The notes: a model not told the origin generated them from the letters alone. Positions 21,314 to 32,479 are shown, numbered from the stretch's first letter. The stretch is 64,000 nucleotides of DNA from Phlebotomus papatasi (GCF_024763615.1 NC_077224.1:80672712-80736711); one strand, 5' to 3'. Made by a program: numbers and translations.

Positions 21314-21605
21314 ACGGTTTTCAAAGCTGTGCTTATTCCTATTTTCGCCTGTGGTCATGAGATTTGGCGAATGACCGAAAGTATAAGATTGCTAATAGAA
21401 GCTGCTGAGATGAGGTATCTCTAGGCGGTTGAGGAAATCACTCGCTGAGATCGAGTGAGAAATGTAGCCGTTCGTAAGGCGCTTAAGAGAAGGGGAGTAG
21501 CTTTTTCGGGTCGAGAGATCACGATTTCAATGGTATGGGCATGTTCAGCGCATGAATAGAAAAAGATTCCCCAGAAAATCTATGCAAGGCATTACTATTC
21601 TTTCG
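21314..21605 (+). pseudogene. Non-LTR retrotransposon reverse transcriptase C-terminal relic (V1)
   Basis: Decayed frames read FKAVLIPIFACGHEIWRM, then LLIEAAEMRYL, then RVRNVAVRKALKRRG and a tail like WACSAHE near RKIP. This order (YGxExW-type segment, AEMRxLRR, RVRNxxVRxxL, GHVxRM) is the usual C-terminal region of RTE/CR1-like retrotransposon polymerases. Stops and frameshifts show it is dead. It ends at a CAGAAAATCTATGCAAGGCA string that matches the start of the tail at 50131. Confidence 0.75.
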
Positions 21606-22130
21606 TAATGCTTAATTCGAAATCTCCTACAGGTATGCAGATTTTCTGTATGCATAAAGTCATTTTGTGCGGACTTAACCCTTTCCGAAAATTTGCATTA
21701 TCTCGGGACCCCCTGTACTCTTTTGATCCTGTTTCAGAGAAGGGAACAGATAAACAATATTTAAAAAAAATACCGTTGCAATATTAATTGAAGAACTGAC
21801 TTCTACAAATATATTGTTTTTTTTTCTCAATCGATAGAATTTTTACTCCATATTCCGTTAATTTCAATAAAAATTCAAAGTCATCATAACGTAAAAATTA
21901 CTTTTTACTTACATGGCTTACATGACAAAATATTTTTAGGGTTGATTTCAACAACAAATCTTGTTTTTTTAAACTCAATTTTTTCTCAGTGTACCATAGA
22001 GAAACAATCGAGGAGTGATGTTTTTTTTTGCTTTTGGCCCAGGGGTCATTAATCTTCTGCACTTCTATATGCAAAAATCTTCATAGTTAAATAGCCAAAT
22101 AAGACCCCTCTTTCAGAAAAAAATTCTGTG
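21606..22130. other. AT-rich sequence, nothing recognised
   Basis: No frame or shared repeat detected. Confidence 0.45.
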
Positions 22131-22645
22131 TGAGTGTGGTGAAAGATGGGGAGACAAATACTAATGAAAAAGAAAATAAATTGTGAGATATCGTATAAGT
22201 TACATTGTTATTAATGTGTGAATAATGGAGTTTAAGTACCCGCAAACGTTTATCATCAATCTAAATTGACACATGGTTTCGAGTACATAGTTTTATTGTG
22301 TTAGGCGTTGGAGATCGATTTCGATAGTAAATTCATTTATCGGCTGAATTAATATTGCGAAGGCAAGACGAGGAAAGGGTTTCCGAGAGAAAAAAACTGA
22401 AATGTCCGCAGGAAAAATCTGCTGATTCTTGGGAAGAGGAGATTTTGTTGGATATTTTCTTCTCTGCATCATCATGTGGTTTGTGTGACTCTAGAAGGAG
22501 TTACAGCATCGAAGCCTCGGATTTAGAAGGTGGAATAGAAAGATTGACAATGCAGATTAAGCTAAATGAAAGCTTTGGTGAAGTTTCGTTTTATTCTAGT
22601 GGAAAATTGATGTGCTTCTTGGTCTTTTATTATTTTATTTATTGG
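22131..22645. other. Unique island 5
   Basis: Non-repetitive DNA, with short frames on both strands (22293-22475 minus, 22355-22657 plus) that have no recognisable domain. May be ancestral noncoding sequence. Confidence 0.35.
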
Positions 22646-22659
22646 AGTTTATTTTGAAG

Positions 22660-22857
22660 ATACAATGTCGGCCAAAAGTTTCTTGACAAGTCTATGTTCG
22701 AGAAACCTGGTGGAAAAAATGATAAAAAAATAACTTTTTAAAATGTTTCTGTTTTCTGTTTATGGCTGTAATCCATAAATGGTATTTATGTTTTGTAAAA
22801 AAATAATTATTTTCCCAAAATTGATAATTTTTTCATCGACCAAAAGTTTCTTGACAT
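22660..22857 (+). mobile_element. Tc1-like terminal repeat with two direct repeats (left end)
   Basis: TACAATGTCGGCCAAAAGTT with TCTTGACA (22661-22687) is repeated as CGACCAAAAGTTTCTTGACA at 22837-22856, about 170 bases further in. Two transposase-binding direct repeats at the outer and inner edge of one terminal repeat is the IR/DR layout of Tc1-like elements. I found neither a right end nor an intact transposase. The sequence up to about 23.3 kb may contain the decayed remainder. Confidence 0.55.
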
Positions 22858-23690
22858 CTTTAAAAAGGTAACTCAAAATAGTCAAATTGTCAAATACGTA
22901 CAGCCAACTTCTTTTTATCCTCTTATAGTTTTAATTTATATCATTTCAGAGACAAATGGTAGGTTTGCAGATTTCTAAATTTTGCAAAGAGTGAGGATCA
23001 CTGTAGTCGACCGTTGCGTCAACTGGGTTAACAAGTGTCGAATTGATAGGAAGTATTAGGCTGACAAACTACAATCTTTCATTAGTATCACAAGTGGCAG
23101 TGCATGAGCATGCCTAGAGGCACTGTATTACACCATGAAGACCTCTCTAGAACGTTTTTAATGTCACGTAGACAAAAAGACTACATTTTGACTACTTTTT
23201 GACGTCAGGGTAACCACGGTAACCACTAAGTAAGCGGTCATTAATCGTTCTTTTGCTGCACGCTCGATACAAATTCACATGGGATATTAACATAATTGCT
23301 ATCAAATACTAGACTTAGCATAATCTTTAGATAAGATAGACGTTTAGTACACTGCTTCAATCACAAGGTTCTGTTTAAAAATGATGAGATCCTTATATAG
23401 AAAGTCTGACGTTGTTTAAAGTCATATGACAAGGTGAATATGCTTCGATTCGCCTCAATTCCTATGTTCACCTCCAAGCAGGCTAGATGCTTAGAAGCCC
23501 CCGGTACACCTGTGAGCGATAGAAGATTAGGTAACCAACCCAAATGGGAAGTCACGAACCTGAGGCTAACTAACAAGGTATATGATCCTTCTAGAGAGGA
23601 TTAAGCAAGGGGCTAACAATCCCTCCCTATGTCAAACGGGCTCCCTGTGTGAGAACAAAGATGTCCAGGCAATTCTTTTGTAAATCATCT
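22858..23690. other. Unassigned, possibly decayed mobile element
   Basis: Moderate complexity. A 71-codon minus frame at 23361-23576 (ANRSIFTLSYDFKQRQTFYI in part) looks protein-like but I cannot place it. It is short, lacks context and ends in plain AT-rich sequence. Confidence 0.3.
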
Positions 23691-23693
23691 AAG

Positions 23694-24352
23694 GAAATTT
23701 TTACAAGAAATCATCAAAAGTTCTCTTTAGGATATTACCGATCTTTCCGAAACTGAAAATCCATTTGGGAAATATCTGTGTTCTCCATAGGAAATTTCTA
23801 CTTCTAAGCGAGGTAATTTCTCCAGTAGTGATTTGATCCGTATTCCCATGGATACAATCTTTGAGGATTTTTAGGACAAAATTCCATCCATGAATAACGA
23901 AATTTTTGTTGAAAATCCTAATGAATTTCAGAGGAAACAATCAATGGAAAACCTTAAAGGAATTCTTTGGGAATTTCCTGGAAATTCTGATTACAAAAAA
24001 TCGAACGGAATTTTCTGTGATCTTGTTGGGAAATTTCCAAATCCCAAAAAAGTAATTTCTTCAGTTATTCCCTTCTAATTTCCAATAAGGGAATTCTTGC
24101 AGATATTTAGGGGAAAATTCACTTCAGAAACATTGACATTTCTGGGGCAAATCCCAAGAAATGTTAGAGGAAATAACCTTCAGAAATTTCTCTAGGAATT
24201 CTCTGGGTATTCCCTAAGAAACTAACGATTTTTCCAAAACTGAAAATTCATTAAGAATTCCTTGTGGTTTTTCTTGGGAAATTTTCACAGCTTTTTTGGT
24301 GAAATTTTCCTAAAGAATCAATAGGGAAATTTCTCCTGGGATACTTTTTTTA
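23694..24352. repeat. GGGAAATTTC-rich imperfect repeats
   Basis: Dense in GGAAATTT, GAATTTCC and GGGAATT motifs in both orientations. A longer direct pair, GATCTTTCCGAAACTGAAAA near 23739 and GATTTTTCCAAAACTGAAAA near 24228, lies about 490 bp apart. The short frame across 23701-23940 is a by-product. Could be a decayed foldback element. Confidence 0.45.
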
Positions 24353-24829
24353 ATTGGGCGAATTCATACACAAAGCGAATGACATTTTTTCGAGGTTAGA
24401 AAGCGCATTTGCCACTGTAATAAAATTCGAAATTCAGGGAAAAATGGTGAAAATACTCGCATATTCACCAAAACCGGAATACTCATTATTCACCAAAATA
24501 ATTGGTCTGTCAGAGGCCCGTCAAGCCTAACAAAAAGTGAAGCTATTTTTCAGTTTTCCTTGTAAAAATTTTGCATATATTGCACCACGACTTAAACAAA
24601 TTTGCTCGTACTTCTTGTATAATTTTGGCGAACATTATGAAATATGTATTTTTAGATAGCTTTTAATGCACGATTCCGAAATATATCAGACTAATAAGTC
24701 AATTCTCTTTAGGAAAAAACTTGCCAATAGTCTTCAGTGCGTTTATGCAAAAACGTATGGAAAAATGAAATGTCGAGAGGCCCCTGGGTCTGTACTCACC
24801 AGTTATTACTCACTTGCATCATGATCATT
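24353..24829. other. Intergenic sequence, nothing recognised
   Basis: No recognisable repeat or coding frame. Confidence 0.45.
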
Positions 24830-25165
24830 TTCCACCGTTTATCCTTATTGGGGTCGCAAGCCTGTGACATTCAGTTTAGCAGCCTACGCCTCTCGATCCT
24901 TCGCCATTTCAGGAAGTTGTTCGGTTTCGATCTGAAGGCACTCCAAGGGAAGATCTTGAATTTGATTCAGCCACTTTGCCCTAGGTCTGGCCTGCCCCGA
25001 GGTTGAGGTCTCCTCACAATGGCTTGCGTATAGCTTTTCGAGAACTGTAGGATGAGATACTCCACCGAAATTTCCTTGACTTCTCCAAGGAGATTTTTTA
25101 ATGGGGTGCTTGCAATACTGTGACCATTTGCTGTACTGAAAGCTCAGAAGTGTTGGAAGCAATTG
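24830..25165 (-). pseudogene. Non-LTR retrotransposon C-terminus and 3' tail (V2)
   Basis: The minus strand reads KLYASHCEETSTSGQARPRA, then KWLNQIQDLPLECL and LPEMAKDREAW, the GRPRxxWxxxI...AxDREAW ending common in RTE/CR1-type reverse transcriptases. It then runs to GCGACCCCAATAAGG and a GATCATGATG-type tail near 24830. The same 3' end occurs at 50131-50370. 5'-truncated and not functional. Confidence 0.75.
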
Positions 25166-26100
25166 AGACGAATCTTGTCACTTTCCACCGTTGAGGACCA
25201 CTTTTACTCCATGTTGCCACCCTCAGAAGAGTTTCCTTCGTGTACAACCCTCATCCTCTTCACCGCAAGCAATGGCAAAAGGCTCGAGAAGAATTGTAAG
25301 CATATATGCGATGGCATAGGCCTCTTTCCTTTTAGCCCCCATCTGGTGGGTACCCGAAGAGTGACGCTTTTATATTTATGGTTGTGTGTTTTTGGCGCCA
25401 CTCACTCGTCCTTCCTCTTCGACAGCAAAAGCTATATAACACCCTCAGCCCCAAATTATTTGCCCCAAACCCTCGCCCTTGTCAATTTGTCTTCCTCATC
25501 GCCCGTCAACCTTTCTCTCTCACTCACACAGAGCCCACCCCACGTAGAAAAAAGCTTCACAGAGCGCTTGAGTGAGAATAAACGAAATAAACACATCCCA
25601 GCCGTAAGATTCATAAAGTCAAAGTCATAAAAGATCCTCTGTCGAGGGGAGTAAAAGGGGTATCAAGTGTGTGAGATTGGGTGGGTGACGACAACTTTTA
25701 TTTGTTTCATGACCTACGGCCACATTTCTACGATGAAGATTTGTTTTCTTATCAAACAACTAAATTTTCTGCCAAAGCTCCCACAGTACGCATACATTTT
25801 CCCAATTCACCCTTCATAAGACCTCTCGCACCCAATCTTAAGTTCCATGGACCCAGGAAAAAATAATAATATAAGAGGTCATCGTGACCCTTAAGGCTAA
25901 ATACATTGACGATCTCAGTTAATTTGAATACAACCTGATGAGAGGCAATGGAGCCAGTTTCTTCAAGTTGTTCTAAACTTTTTCTCATCTCTTGCCATTT
26001 TCTATGTAGTTATTCTCTAAGACATAGTCATCTAAATAGGGAAACATGAAGCAATAGTTTGAGCGTTGGAGAAAAAAAAAAGTTAATGTGCAAGTTGATG
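25166..26100. other. GC-richer unique island 6
   Basis: Non-repetitive DNA, with several overlapping frames (25163-25630 plus, 155 codons, is the longest) that lack recognisable domains. GCTATATAAC near 25431 resembles a TATA box but no initiator or gene can be tied to it. A GTGGCGCC site (minus) lies at 25391-25406. Confidence 0.35.
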
Positions 26101-26878
26101 ACCCAGTTCAAGGATTTTTCGAGACATTCTACTCTCCGGAAAGAAACCATTTGCAAACTTCATTTCTATATTGAATTAATATATTCTGGTAGATGCTGCT
26201 CTTGCTGAAACTAATTTATTGCTCTGCCCTCACAACATTCTAATGTCAGAAGAATTAGAACGATTGACTGGATTGATTTTATTTAGAAAATTTCTGCTAT
26301 CGATTTTGTTTTGAAAAGCAAGAGATCATTTGAATAAAAGCTGCATCTATTTTTACTTTAAAATTTTTGGTCAGTACGATTCTTTAGGACTCCACTTCAA
26401 TAACTTTTTAACGACTGATTAATTACCTTCATCGCTCAATATAAATTAAAACGTTAGAGATTAAACTTTTTGTAGAACTGAAATAATATAATTAGCATAA
26501 CAATAAAATTATCAAAGTGAAACATTTCTTGTTTACTTCACTCACATTAATTAGCATAAATAGAATTACCGTAAAATGACTGACATATTACTAAGAGCCG
26601 AGAAAAGAGAAAAGAAGAAGAAAAGAGAAAATACCATTTTCTTTTTCATAAAAAAGTTTCAAAATAGACGTTATTCCTGATAAAATTTATCAAAAATAAA
26701 AGTATTTTTACTTTTTTTATTTTATTTAATTTTAATATTTTTTTCAATCTCAAGATTTTGGTCGTACGATCATCTATAATTGCTGTATTTTTTCGAAAAT
26801 GATTGTAAATTAGCTTCTCAATTCTAAGATAAAGAGAGCTAGTGCCAAAATTAGAGATTTCCTATTCTGAGTTAAAAA
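26101..26878. other. AT-rich sequence, nothing recognised
   Basis: Includes an AAAAGAGAAAAGAAGAAG purine run near 26604; otherwise featureless. Confidence 0.5.
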
Positions 26879-26989
26879 CTACCCAAGAAGCAAAAGCTGT
26901 CATATAGGACCCACGACTTTGACAAATATTTAAACCGACCTTTGAAAGGCTTATAATAAAAATTTTGTGTTGAAATTTCGTAATCCACT

Positions 26990-27530
26990 TAAGGTAAGTA
27001 AAAAATTAAAATTAGTAAGTAAAACATAAAAATTGTTAAGTAAAAAAATCGAAAATTGTGAGAAAAACAAAACTGGTAAGTAGAAAAAAACTAAAATTGC
27101 AAGTAAAAATATCTTTAATGGTGAGTAAGAAAATCCTAAATGGTAAGTAAAAAAACACAAAATTGATATGTAAAAAATCAAAAATGTTGAAATGTTTCAC
27201 TATTGGGTCAAAGGGAAATTTTCTGTATTTTGGGAAATTATTAGTTCTGCCCCTTGGGGCAAAGGGAAATTTTTGGAAAGTTATAAAATATACTTCTACC
27301 ATTTGTATCATTTTTGGTTTTTTTTTACTTACTATTTTTGATTTCTTTATTTACCATTTTCGATTTTTTACTTACCAAACTTACAATTTTATTTACCATT
27401 CCAACATTTTACTTACCGAACCCAATTTTTTACTTACCAAAATTGATTTTTTTACTTACCAATTTTGATGTTTTACTTACTAAGTAAATTTTTTACTTAC
27501 CGTTTTTACCAAAATAGTTACCAAAAATGT
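26990..27530. mobile_element. Foldback element of inverted tandem arrays (family K copy 1)
   Basis: About ten diverged copies of GGTAAGTAAAAAA plus an A/T spacer (26993-27180) face about ten copies of TTTTTTACTTACC (27318-27500). The unique centre contains two GGGNCAAAGGGAAATTTT segments (27206-27275). The same design with CAGTAAAAA units and a CAAAGGGAAAAT centre lies at 59690-59990. Open frames here are artefacts of the repeats. Confidence 0.8.
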
Positions 27531-27926
27531 TTTAGCCATTACTTTTTTCCTTGTTCAATACGCCGATCCTCAACAAAAACACTTTAATTCAACTAATAAA
27601 TTAAAAAAATAAAGTCTAAATGAACTTCAAATTGACTTTTTGTTAGAATGACGTAGTAGGCGTGGCTATATCAACGATTCCTTGCGCAAAAGGATTGAAT
27701 AATGACGAATGTTCTTTCAAAATAGTCGTTGGTGTTGACCGATGGCATCTACGTCTCGTTTTAAGCACCATAGTGCTTCTTAAACACTTCTAGAGAAGTA
27801 TTTCGCGACGTAACAACCTTATAGAACCAAAATTCTTATAATATGTGATTACTAAAAATGAAGTGGCACACTCTTAAGAGACTTAAAGGCTTGTACAGGA
27901 ATTTCAACACAAAATTCTCATTATTT
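27531..27926. other. Intergenic sequence, nothing recognised
   Basis: A non-repetitive, fairly normal-composition stretch around 27640-27860, with no protein-like frame. Confidence 0.4.
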
Positions 27927-28070
27927 TAACTCTTTAAGGGTGAGAGGATCACAAATTGAGGTCAGAGAAATCATGTTTTCAGACTTTTTTGAGCAAAACG
28001 TAACTTTAAAATGCTGTAAAAAAGTTTAATTTTTGGGTCACCGGTGACCAAATCGTCATTGAAAGGTTAA
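27927..28070. mobile_element. TTAA-type MITE, family P copy 2
   Basis: Begins TTAACTCTTTAAGGGTGAG and ends CGTCATTGAAAGGTTAA. It contains GGGTCACCGGTGACC near the right end, as in the copy at 241-386 but in the opposite orientation. TTAA on both sides. Confidence 0.75.
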
Positions 28071-28398
28071 ACGTGAATTAAAAGATTTATCAATGTCTTG
28101 GCTCAAAGAATGATATAAGCTGATTGTAAGAATTTGTGTTCTATAACGTCGTACTTTGATAATCCTACAAGGCAACAATAAGAAAAAAGATGCTTCTTGT
28201 CAAATTGCGCTGAAATTTTCTTTATTTGAAGGTTTTAGAGGTCCTTCTGACTAACTAGCTTTAAAATTAAATATAACTTGAAGTACTTCAAAATTTCCAT
28301 TTTAAATTCTCTATTGTGAAATTTCTTACATTTCTGCCTAAAATGATAAAAAAAATATTATTTTAAAATTAAATGTTTAACCGAAAATAGAAATCAAT
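28071..28398. other. AT-rich sequence, nothing recognised
   Basis: No frame or shared repeat found. Confidence 0.45.
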
Positions 28399-28560
28399 AC
28401 TGGTAAAAATAAAAAGAACAAATTGATCCAAATGTGATTTTTAGGATGGATCAAATTAAGATTTTCTATTATGATAAATGTGCATTCAAAGTTTGGAATT
28501 TGTTTTATCTTTTGCAAAAGGATCAAATTGAATCAGTTTCATCCTTTTATTTTTACCAGT
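28399..28560. mobile_element. Short MITE with ACTGGTAAAAATAAAA ends
   Basis: ACTGGTAAAAATAAAAAGAA at the left and TTTTATTTTTACCAGT at the right give a 16-base perfect inverted repeat. A further GATCCAAATG/GGATCAAATT pairing lies inside. 162 bp. No second copy seen in the window. Confidence 0.75.
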
Positions 28561-28882
28561 GAAGCTTTAAAAGTCGATTTAAAGATTTGCTGTTTAAATA
28601 TTTATGTCAGAATTATGAGAACTCTGGGATAGGTCTCAAGATCATAAAAACTCAAGTATTTTTTTAAATCTTTATCGAATGAATTTTGTTAATATTTGGT
28701 CGTAAATTATTTGATATTTTTAGTATAGACATTTCTAGGTTCATCCCTTTTAGATTTTTCTAGACTGTATTTCTTACATCATAAACATATTCGTCAGCAA
28801 TAATAAATTTATTACAGATCTACGAAACTCTTCCTAAGAGTAGGAAAAGAGGAGAAAAAATCGTTTTATATAATATCGACTT
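28561..28882. other. AT-rich sequence, nothing recognised
   Basis: No distinguishing structure. Confidence 0.45.
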
Positions 28883-28978
28883 ATGGTGCTATTCTAATGA
28901 AAAAAATGAGCATGCTTTTTAGCACATTACTGTTCTCAAGTACTAAAAAATCGATAAATTTGGAGTGGCACCATTATG
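28883..28978. mobile_element. Family A MITE fragment, copy 4
   Basis: GGTGCTATTCTAATGAAAAA, AGCATGC, then TTTTTAGCACATTACTGTTC match the left end of the copy at 52333. The right side ends in TGGCACCATTATGG, complementary to its start, so this may be an internally deleted copy of about 95 bp. Confidence 0.55.
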
Positions 28979-29083
28979 GATGATCATTAAAAATCAGAAA
29001 TCGTTATCTCTTACCGTTTATTCTCTCAGCTATGTATGTTAGCAGTTCAAACTTTTACTACAACTTATTTGTATAGAAAAAGC

Positions 29084-29148
29084 GGTGGCAAAGCGTCCGA
29101 GGCTTTTGAGTTTCTCGAACTCCCGATAAGGAGCTCTACCTTTGCATT
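29084..29148 (+). repeat. SINE-like repeat, family O copy 2
   Basis: GCGGTGGCAAAGCGTCCGAG, GCTTTTGAG, then TTTCTCGAACTCCCG. It matches the minus-strand copy at 3026-3086 and the copy at 41831. See those for the tRNA-like reading. Boundaries unclear. Confidence 0.4.
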
Positions 29149-29450
29149 CTTAGTCATTGTGACTCATTAATGACCAAATATTGCTACTTGGGTATATCTA
29201 TATATATGCAATTGTAATTATCTGTATGATTTTTTGTAAGTTCCACCGATTCAAAAAGCTCTTCAAAAGTTCTTCCATTGTATTACTGATGAGACATTCT
29301 CATAGAGATTTTCTAGTTAATTTCAGTCCTGAGAACATGCCAAAAATGAGAAAATTGGCCAATTGATCGTGCTGGAGGTATAAGAATTACAACTTTTGAA
29401 TTGTGTTTGGTTATGTATATGTAAATCTGTGGGAGATTACAAATGACACC
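29149..29450. other. AT-rich sequence with a TTGCTACTTGGG end motif
   Basis: ATATTGCTACTTGGGTA at 29180-29196 is the reverse complement of a CCCAAGTAGCAAAAT-type end seen at 20868, 26881, 62603 and 63711. It may mark the right edge of a composite element starting at 26880. Confidence 0.4.
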
Positions 29451-30420
29451 AATTAATTTCTCACAGAAAATGCTGTTCAACTGCAAAATTGAAGTGGATG
29501 GCGTTCTTTTTTTTTCTGCGTGTGACCTCTTCTTCGTACACACCATTTCTCATCACTATTGAATTTTTATTTTTCTCTCTATGGCAAAAGTTTTGGGTGT
29601 TCTTTTTTTTTCTCCTTTTGGTGCTTCTACATCTTTGGACTCCTCTTCCCTCTAGCTAGCACTCTTCTGCCATTTTTATTATTATTACACATCACTCGGA
29701 TGAAGTTTTGGCAGTTTTTTGTGTGCAGAATGGTTTTGTTGTTCTCGTGAATTTTTGAATCATATACAATTCAGGGGTTTTGTGGGAGGTCGCGGGGAGG
29801 TCGTGAAGAAGTAAGAAGTACAAAAAAAAAAGCCGGGACCATAGACGAGTGTTGCTGCGGAGGATGAATAATCGTATGGTGGAAAGAAACAAATAAGACG
29901 AGTGTTGTGGAATTTTTTCCGCATTCAAATTCAGATTCCACAAAGTGCAATTACACCGCATCCACTTTTATTTCTTTTTATTTTTTTCTCCACATTCTAA
30001 CCCAAGAGATAAACTCTGGGCTATGGAAAAAAAGTTTCGCTGTAGCGCCTTTTTCATCTTTTGGGGACTTGTAGAAAAAATAGCAAAGAAGGTTTAATGA
30101 ATTTGCCTCATGAGAAATTTGCTCTCAAGGTTGCTTCTAGTTTAAATGATTGTTTTTTCTTTTCTTTTCTTATTCTTCTCTAGCTCAACAACTTTTCATC
30201 ATTTCAGCCTTTTGCTATTGTTTAGGTATTTAACCTTCGAACGATGTGCACTTTTTTGCAGGAAAATCAAAACCCATAAAACGCACATTTCCGGGATTTC
30301 ATTACGACATGAAATTCACATTAATGCGCAGCTTTGATGTGCGTCGTGATATATTAGATGATTTCACAGTGTGATACAGATGATGTGCTTATAATACAAT
30401 TTTCCAGTAGTGCAATAAAA
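29451..30420. other. Unique island 7
   Basis: Non-repetitive DNA with polypyrimidine runs and no recognised protein. Short frames (29559-29750, 29692-29961) are probably incidental. Confidence 0.35.
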
Positions 30421-30591
30421 AATATACTAATGGATTACAACTTTCAGGAATGCTTGAACTAGTTTGCTTAGATTTTCAGACCTTTCAAATGAAATCAAAC
30501 TTAACCAAATCGGTTAAGAATTAAGCCCTATATAGCGTTTTTAACAATTAAAATTGAAAAAAAAAAATTGTAAGATTATGATCATTCTTAA

Positions 30592-30720
30592 GGCCTCTAT
30601 ACACTAGAAATTTAAGCCTTTAATTGGCATTATTGAAGAAATTTTGACAGTTTTTCTTACAAAAATGTGGGCAATTTGTTTTGATATAAGTACATAAATT
30701 TTCCTGGTGTGTAAAGGTCA
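30592..30720. mobile_element. Family B MITE, copy 2, with TTAA on both sides
   Basis: GGCCTCTATACACTAG at the left and CTGGTGTGTAAAGGTC at the right, bounded by TTAA at 30588-30591 and 30721-30724. Best evidence for the target of this family. 129 bp, noncoding. Confidence 0.85.
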
Positions 30721-30918
30721 TTAATGATGTTTCGAAAACATAGTGATATGACACGAAATATTCGCAAAGTAACTTCAGAGGCGAAACACAAAATTCCCTG
30801 AACAAAATCCGTTGATGTGGTTGTCAAATAGCATATTTGCATCTAAAAGTTAAAATTCATGCTAGCAACTCATATGGCAGCGATAGACATTGAGGCATTT
30901 TGAAAAAAAGAAGCTAAA

Positions 30919-31692
30919 TTGAGAGTAGAATCAGAGCGGGTACCCTTGCTATTCTACCTTGCCTCCATCAGCTGCATAACTGATTGCGCCTTTGGCAGTA
31001 CTTTGTTAGGCTTGAACCGAGGATTCTACACAACCCTCTGGGAAGCGACGAGGCTGTTGCCCCTGCTTCCTAGTTCCCGAACTCACCTTTTCGAACGGTG
31101 CCATTAGAGAACACTGGGATCGAGGACTCCTTGCGTTTTGGACTTTCGGGCACAGGACTTTGCCCCCGTCTTAGGTCTCCGTGGATGCCCGTGCTAGCCT
31201 TCTTAAATATTACAGAGCGGATATTATCATTATCAACTTGAATTCTGGTCTGAAGCCAAAGGCGCTATGCAATCTTCTGAGAAATTCTAAGATCGTTACT
31301 TCTTCCCTTGGCCAATAGAACCGTTCTTCCTAGATAGTGTGCCAAAGCTTTTGCTTACTCTAAACGGTTACCTATCAGAGAGAGTGTTGAGACTATTGCC
31401 CCTGTCTGCCCCCCCCCCCCCCCCCCCCTTGTCGAGGCTGCCGCCAATTCCTTAGGAAGTGTTCGAAGTTAATTACCTCTTCCTAACCACACAGAAAGAG
31501 AGCCGTGGTTGTTACCCCCTCTGTCAGTCCGACAATAACTTCGTTCGTCTAAGACGTAACATTTCTTTGGAGGTTAAATCTTCTCTTCCATAAGCGAGTC
31601 TTGACTTGGCTTAAGTGGTGCTACGTTCCATTGAGATACAAAGCCTCTTGCACAACCCTTCAACATTCTCCGCGATTCAAACCGGTAACCAT
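30919..31692. other. GC-richer sequence with a poly-C run
   Basis: Less AT-rich than its surroundings, with no recognised protein. It contains about 21 consecutive C at 31408-31428. Adjacent to the V4 retrotransposon tail, so it may be part of the same insertion. Confidence 0.35.
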
Positions 31693-32010
31693 CTAGAAGA
31701 GCCACAACACACCCAGTCTACCCACTACCTCCTGCCGGCTCTTTCGGGAGCGTCCTCTCGAACGAACTCCTTCCGGTTTCGGATTCAGCAGCTTCTTGGC
31801 CATTCTATCATCTGACATTCGGTACACATAAGCGAACCTGCTCAGTTGCTTCGCCCGGATGGAGGCAGCAATGTTGGGCTGTCCATAGAGTTGCTTTAAT
31901 TCGTGGTTCAATCTAGTACGAAATTCCCCGGTTGAAACATCCCAGACAGCTCCTAATATCAGTTTGAAAGATTTGTATTTCAAAGATAAGTAGCGTATTT
32001 TCTTTGGCAC
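31693..32010 (-). pseudogene. Non-LTR retrotransposon reverse transcriptase C-terminus (V4)
   Basis: The minus frame reads TRLNHELKQLYGQPNIAASI, RAKQLSRFAYVYRMSDDRMA, then KPEGVRSRGRSRKSRQEVV. The RTNxEL...RxxRLxWxGHxxRMxDxRxxKxxL...GxRxRGRPRKxW order is the C-terminal tail of many non-LTR (jockey/RTE-like) polymerases. The usual W-x-GHV core has drifted (RFAYVYRM), consistent with decay. A different subfamily from V1-V3. Confidence 0.75.
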
Positions 32011-32160
32011 GTCGTCGGCTGCGTCTACCTCTGTCGTATCTGCATTTCTTTTGTGTCAGCATTTCACGCAAAAGGAGACGTCTGTATTGTAGCTTGCACC
32101 AAATGCTGATGCAAAACAAATGCAGATACGACTGAGGTAGCCGCAACCGACGACGTGTCA
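32005..32160. mobile_element. Foldback element next to the V4 tail
   Basis: TGGCACGTCGTCGGCTGCGT at 32006 pairs with its near-complement ending GACGACGTGTCA at 32160. The pairing continues through TACCTCTGTCGTATCTGCAT and AGCATTT. Arms are about 60 bases around a loop of about 34. It overlaps the 5' edge of the V4 frame, so the two may be joined in one insertion. Confidence 0.75.
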
Positions 32161-32479
32161 GTTCTACTAAGTAATACCTAAGCGAGTCTCTACTGTCATA
32201 TTTGTCAACCTTCTATTGTAAATCACGAGTAGCGCAGTATCTGTCGAAGGAGAACCCGATCATTGGCGAATGAAGGCCCATAGTGTCTTGAACCTTGTAG
32301 TAGATGAGGTTACTTACGCTTTAAGACGTCTCGTCTAGCCCTAAGTTAGTCGTCTCTAGTCCCAATTAACGTCACCTTGTCGTTAGGAATGTGACATAGA
32401 TAGGAGGAGGTAGGGCTAGTTTGAGCTGTGGGGCTACATTGATATACGACTTCTCCGTAGATTTGTAAAGGATGCTGGG
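32161..32479. other. Intergenic sequence, nothing recognised
   Basis: Moderate composition, no frame or shared repeat. Confidence 0.4.

Noticed and set aside
22858..23300. Possible Tc1 transposase remnant
   Set aside because: I looked for the DDE motifs and helix-turn-helix order and could not see a convincing match in any frame.
25431..25440. TATA-like GCTATATAAC
   Set aside because: No transcript, start or protein can be linked to it.
25163..25630. 155-codon plus open frame
   Set aside because: Low-complexity S/L/P-rich text in a pyrimidine-rich island. No domain, no homologous neighbour and competing frames on the other strand.
27036..27468. F/Y-rich frames on both strands
   Set aside because: Produced by the TAAGTAAAAA inverted arrays.
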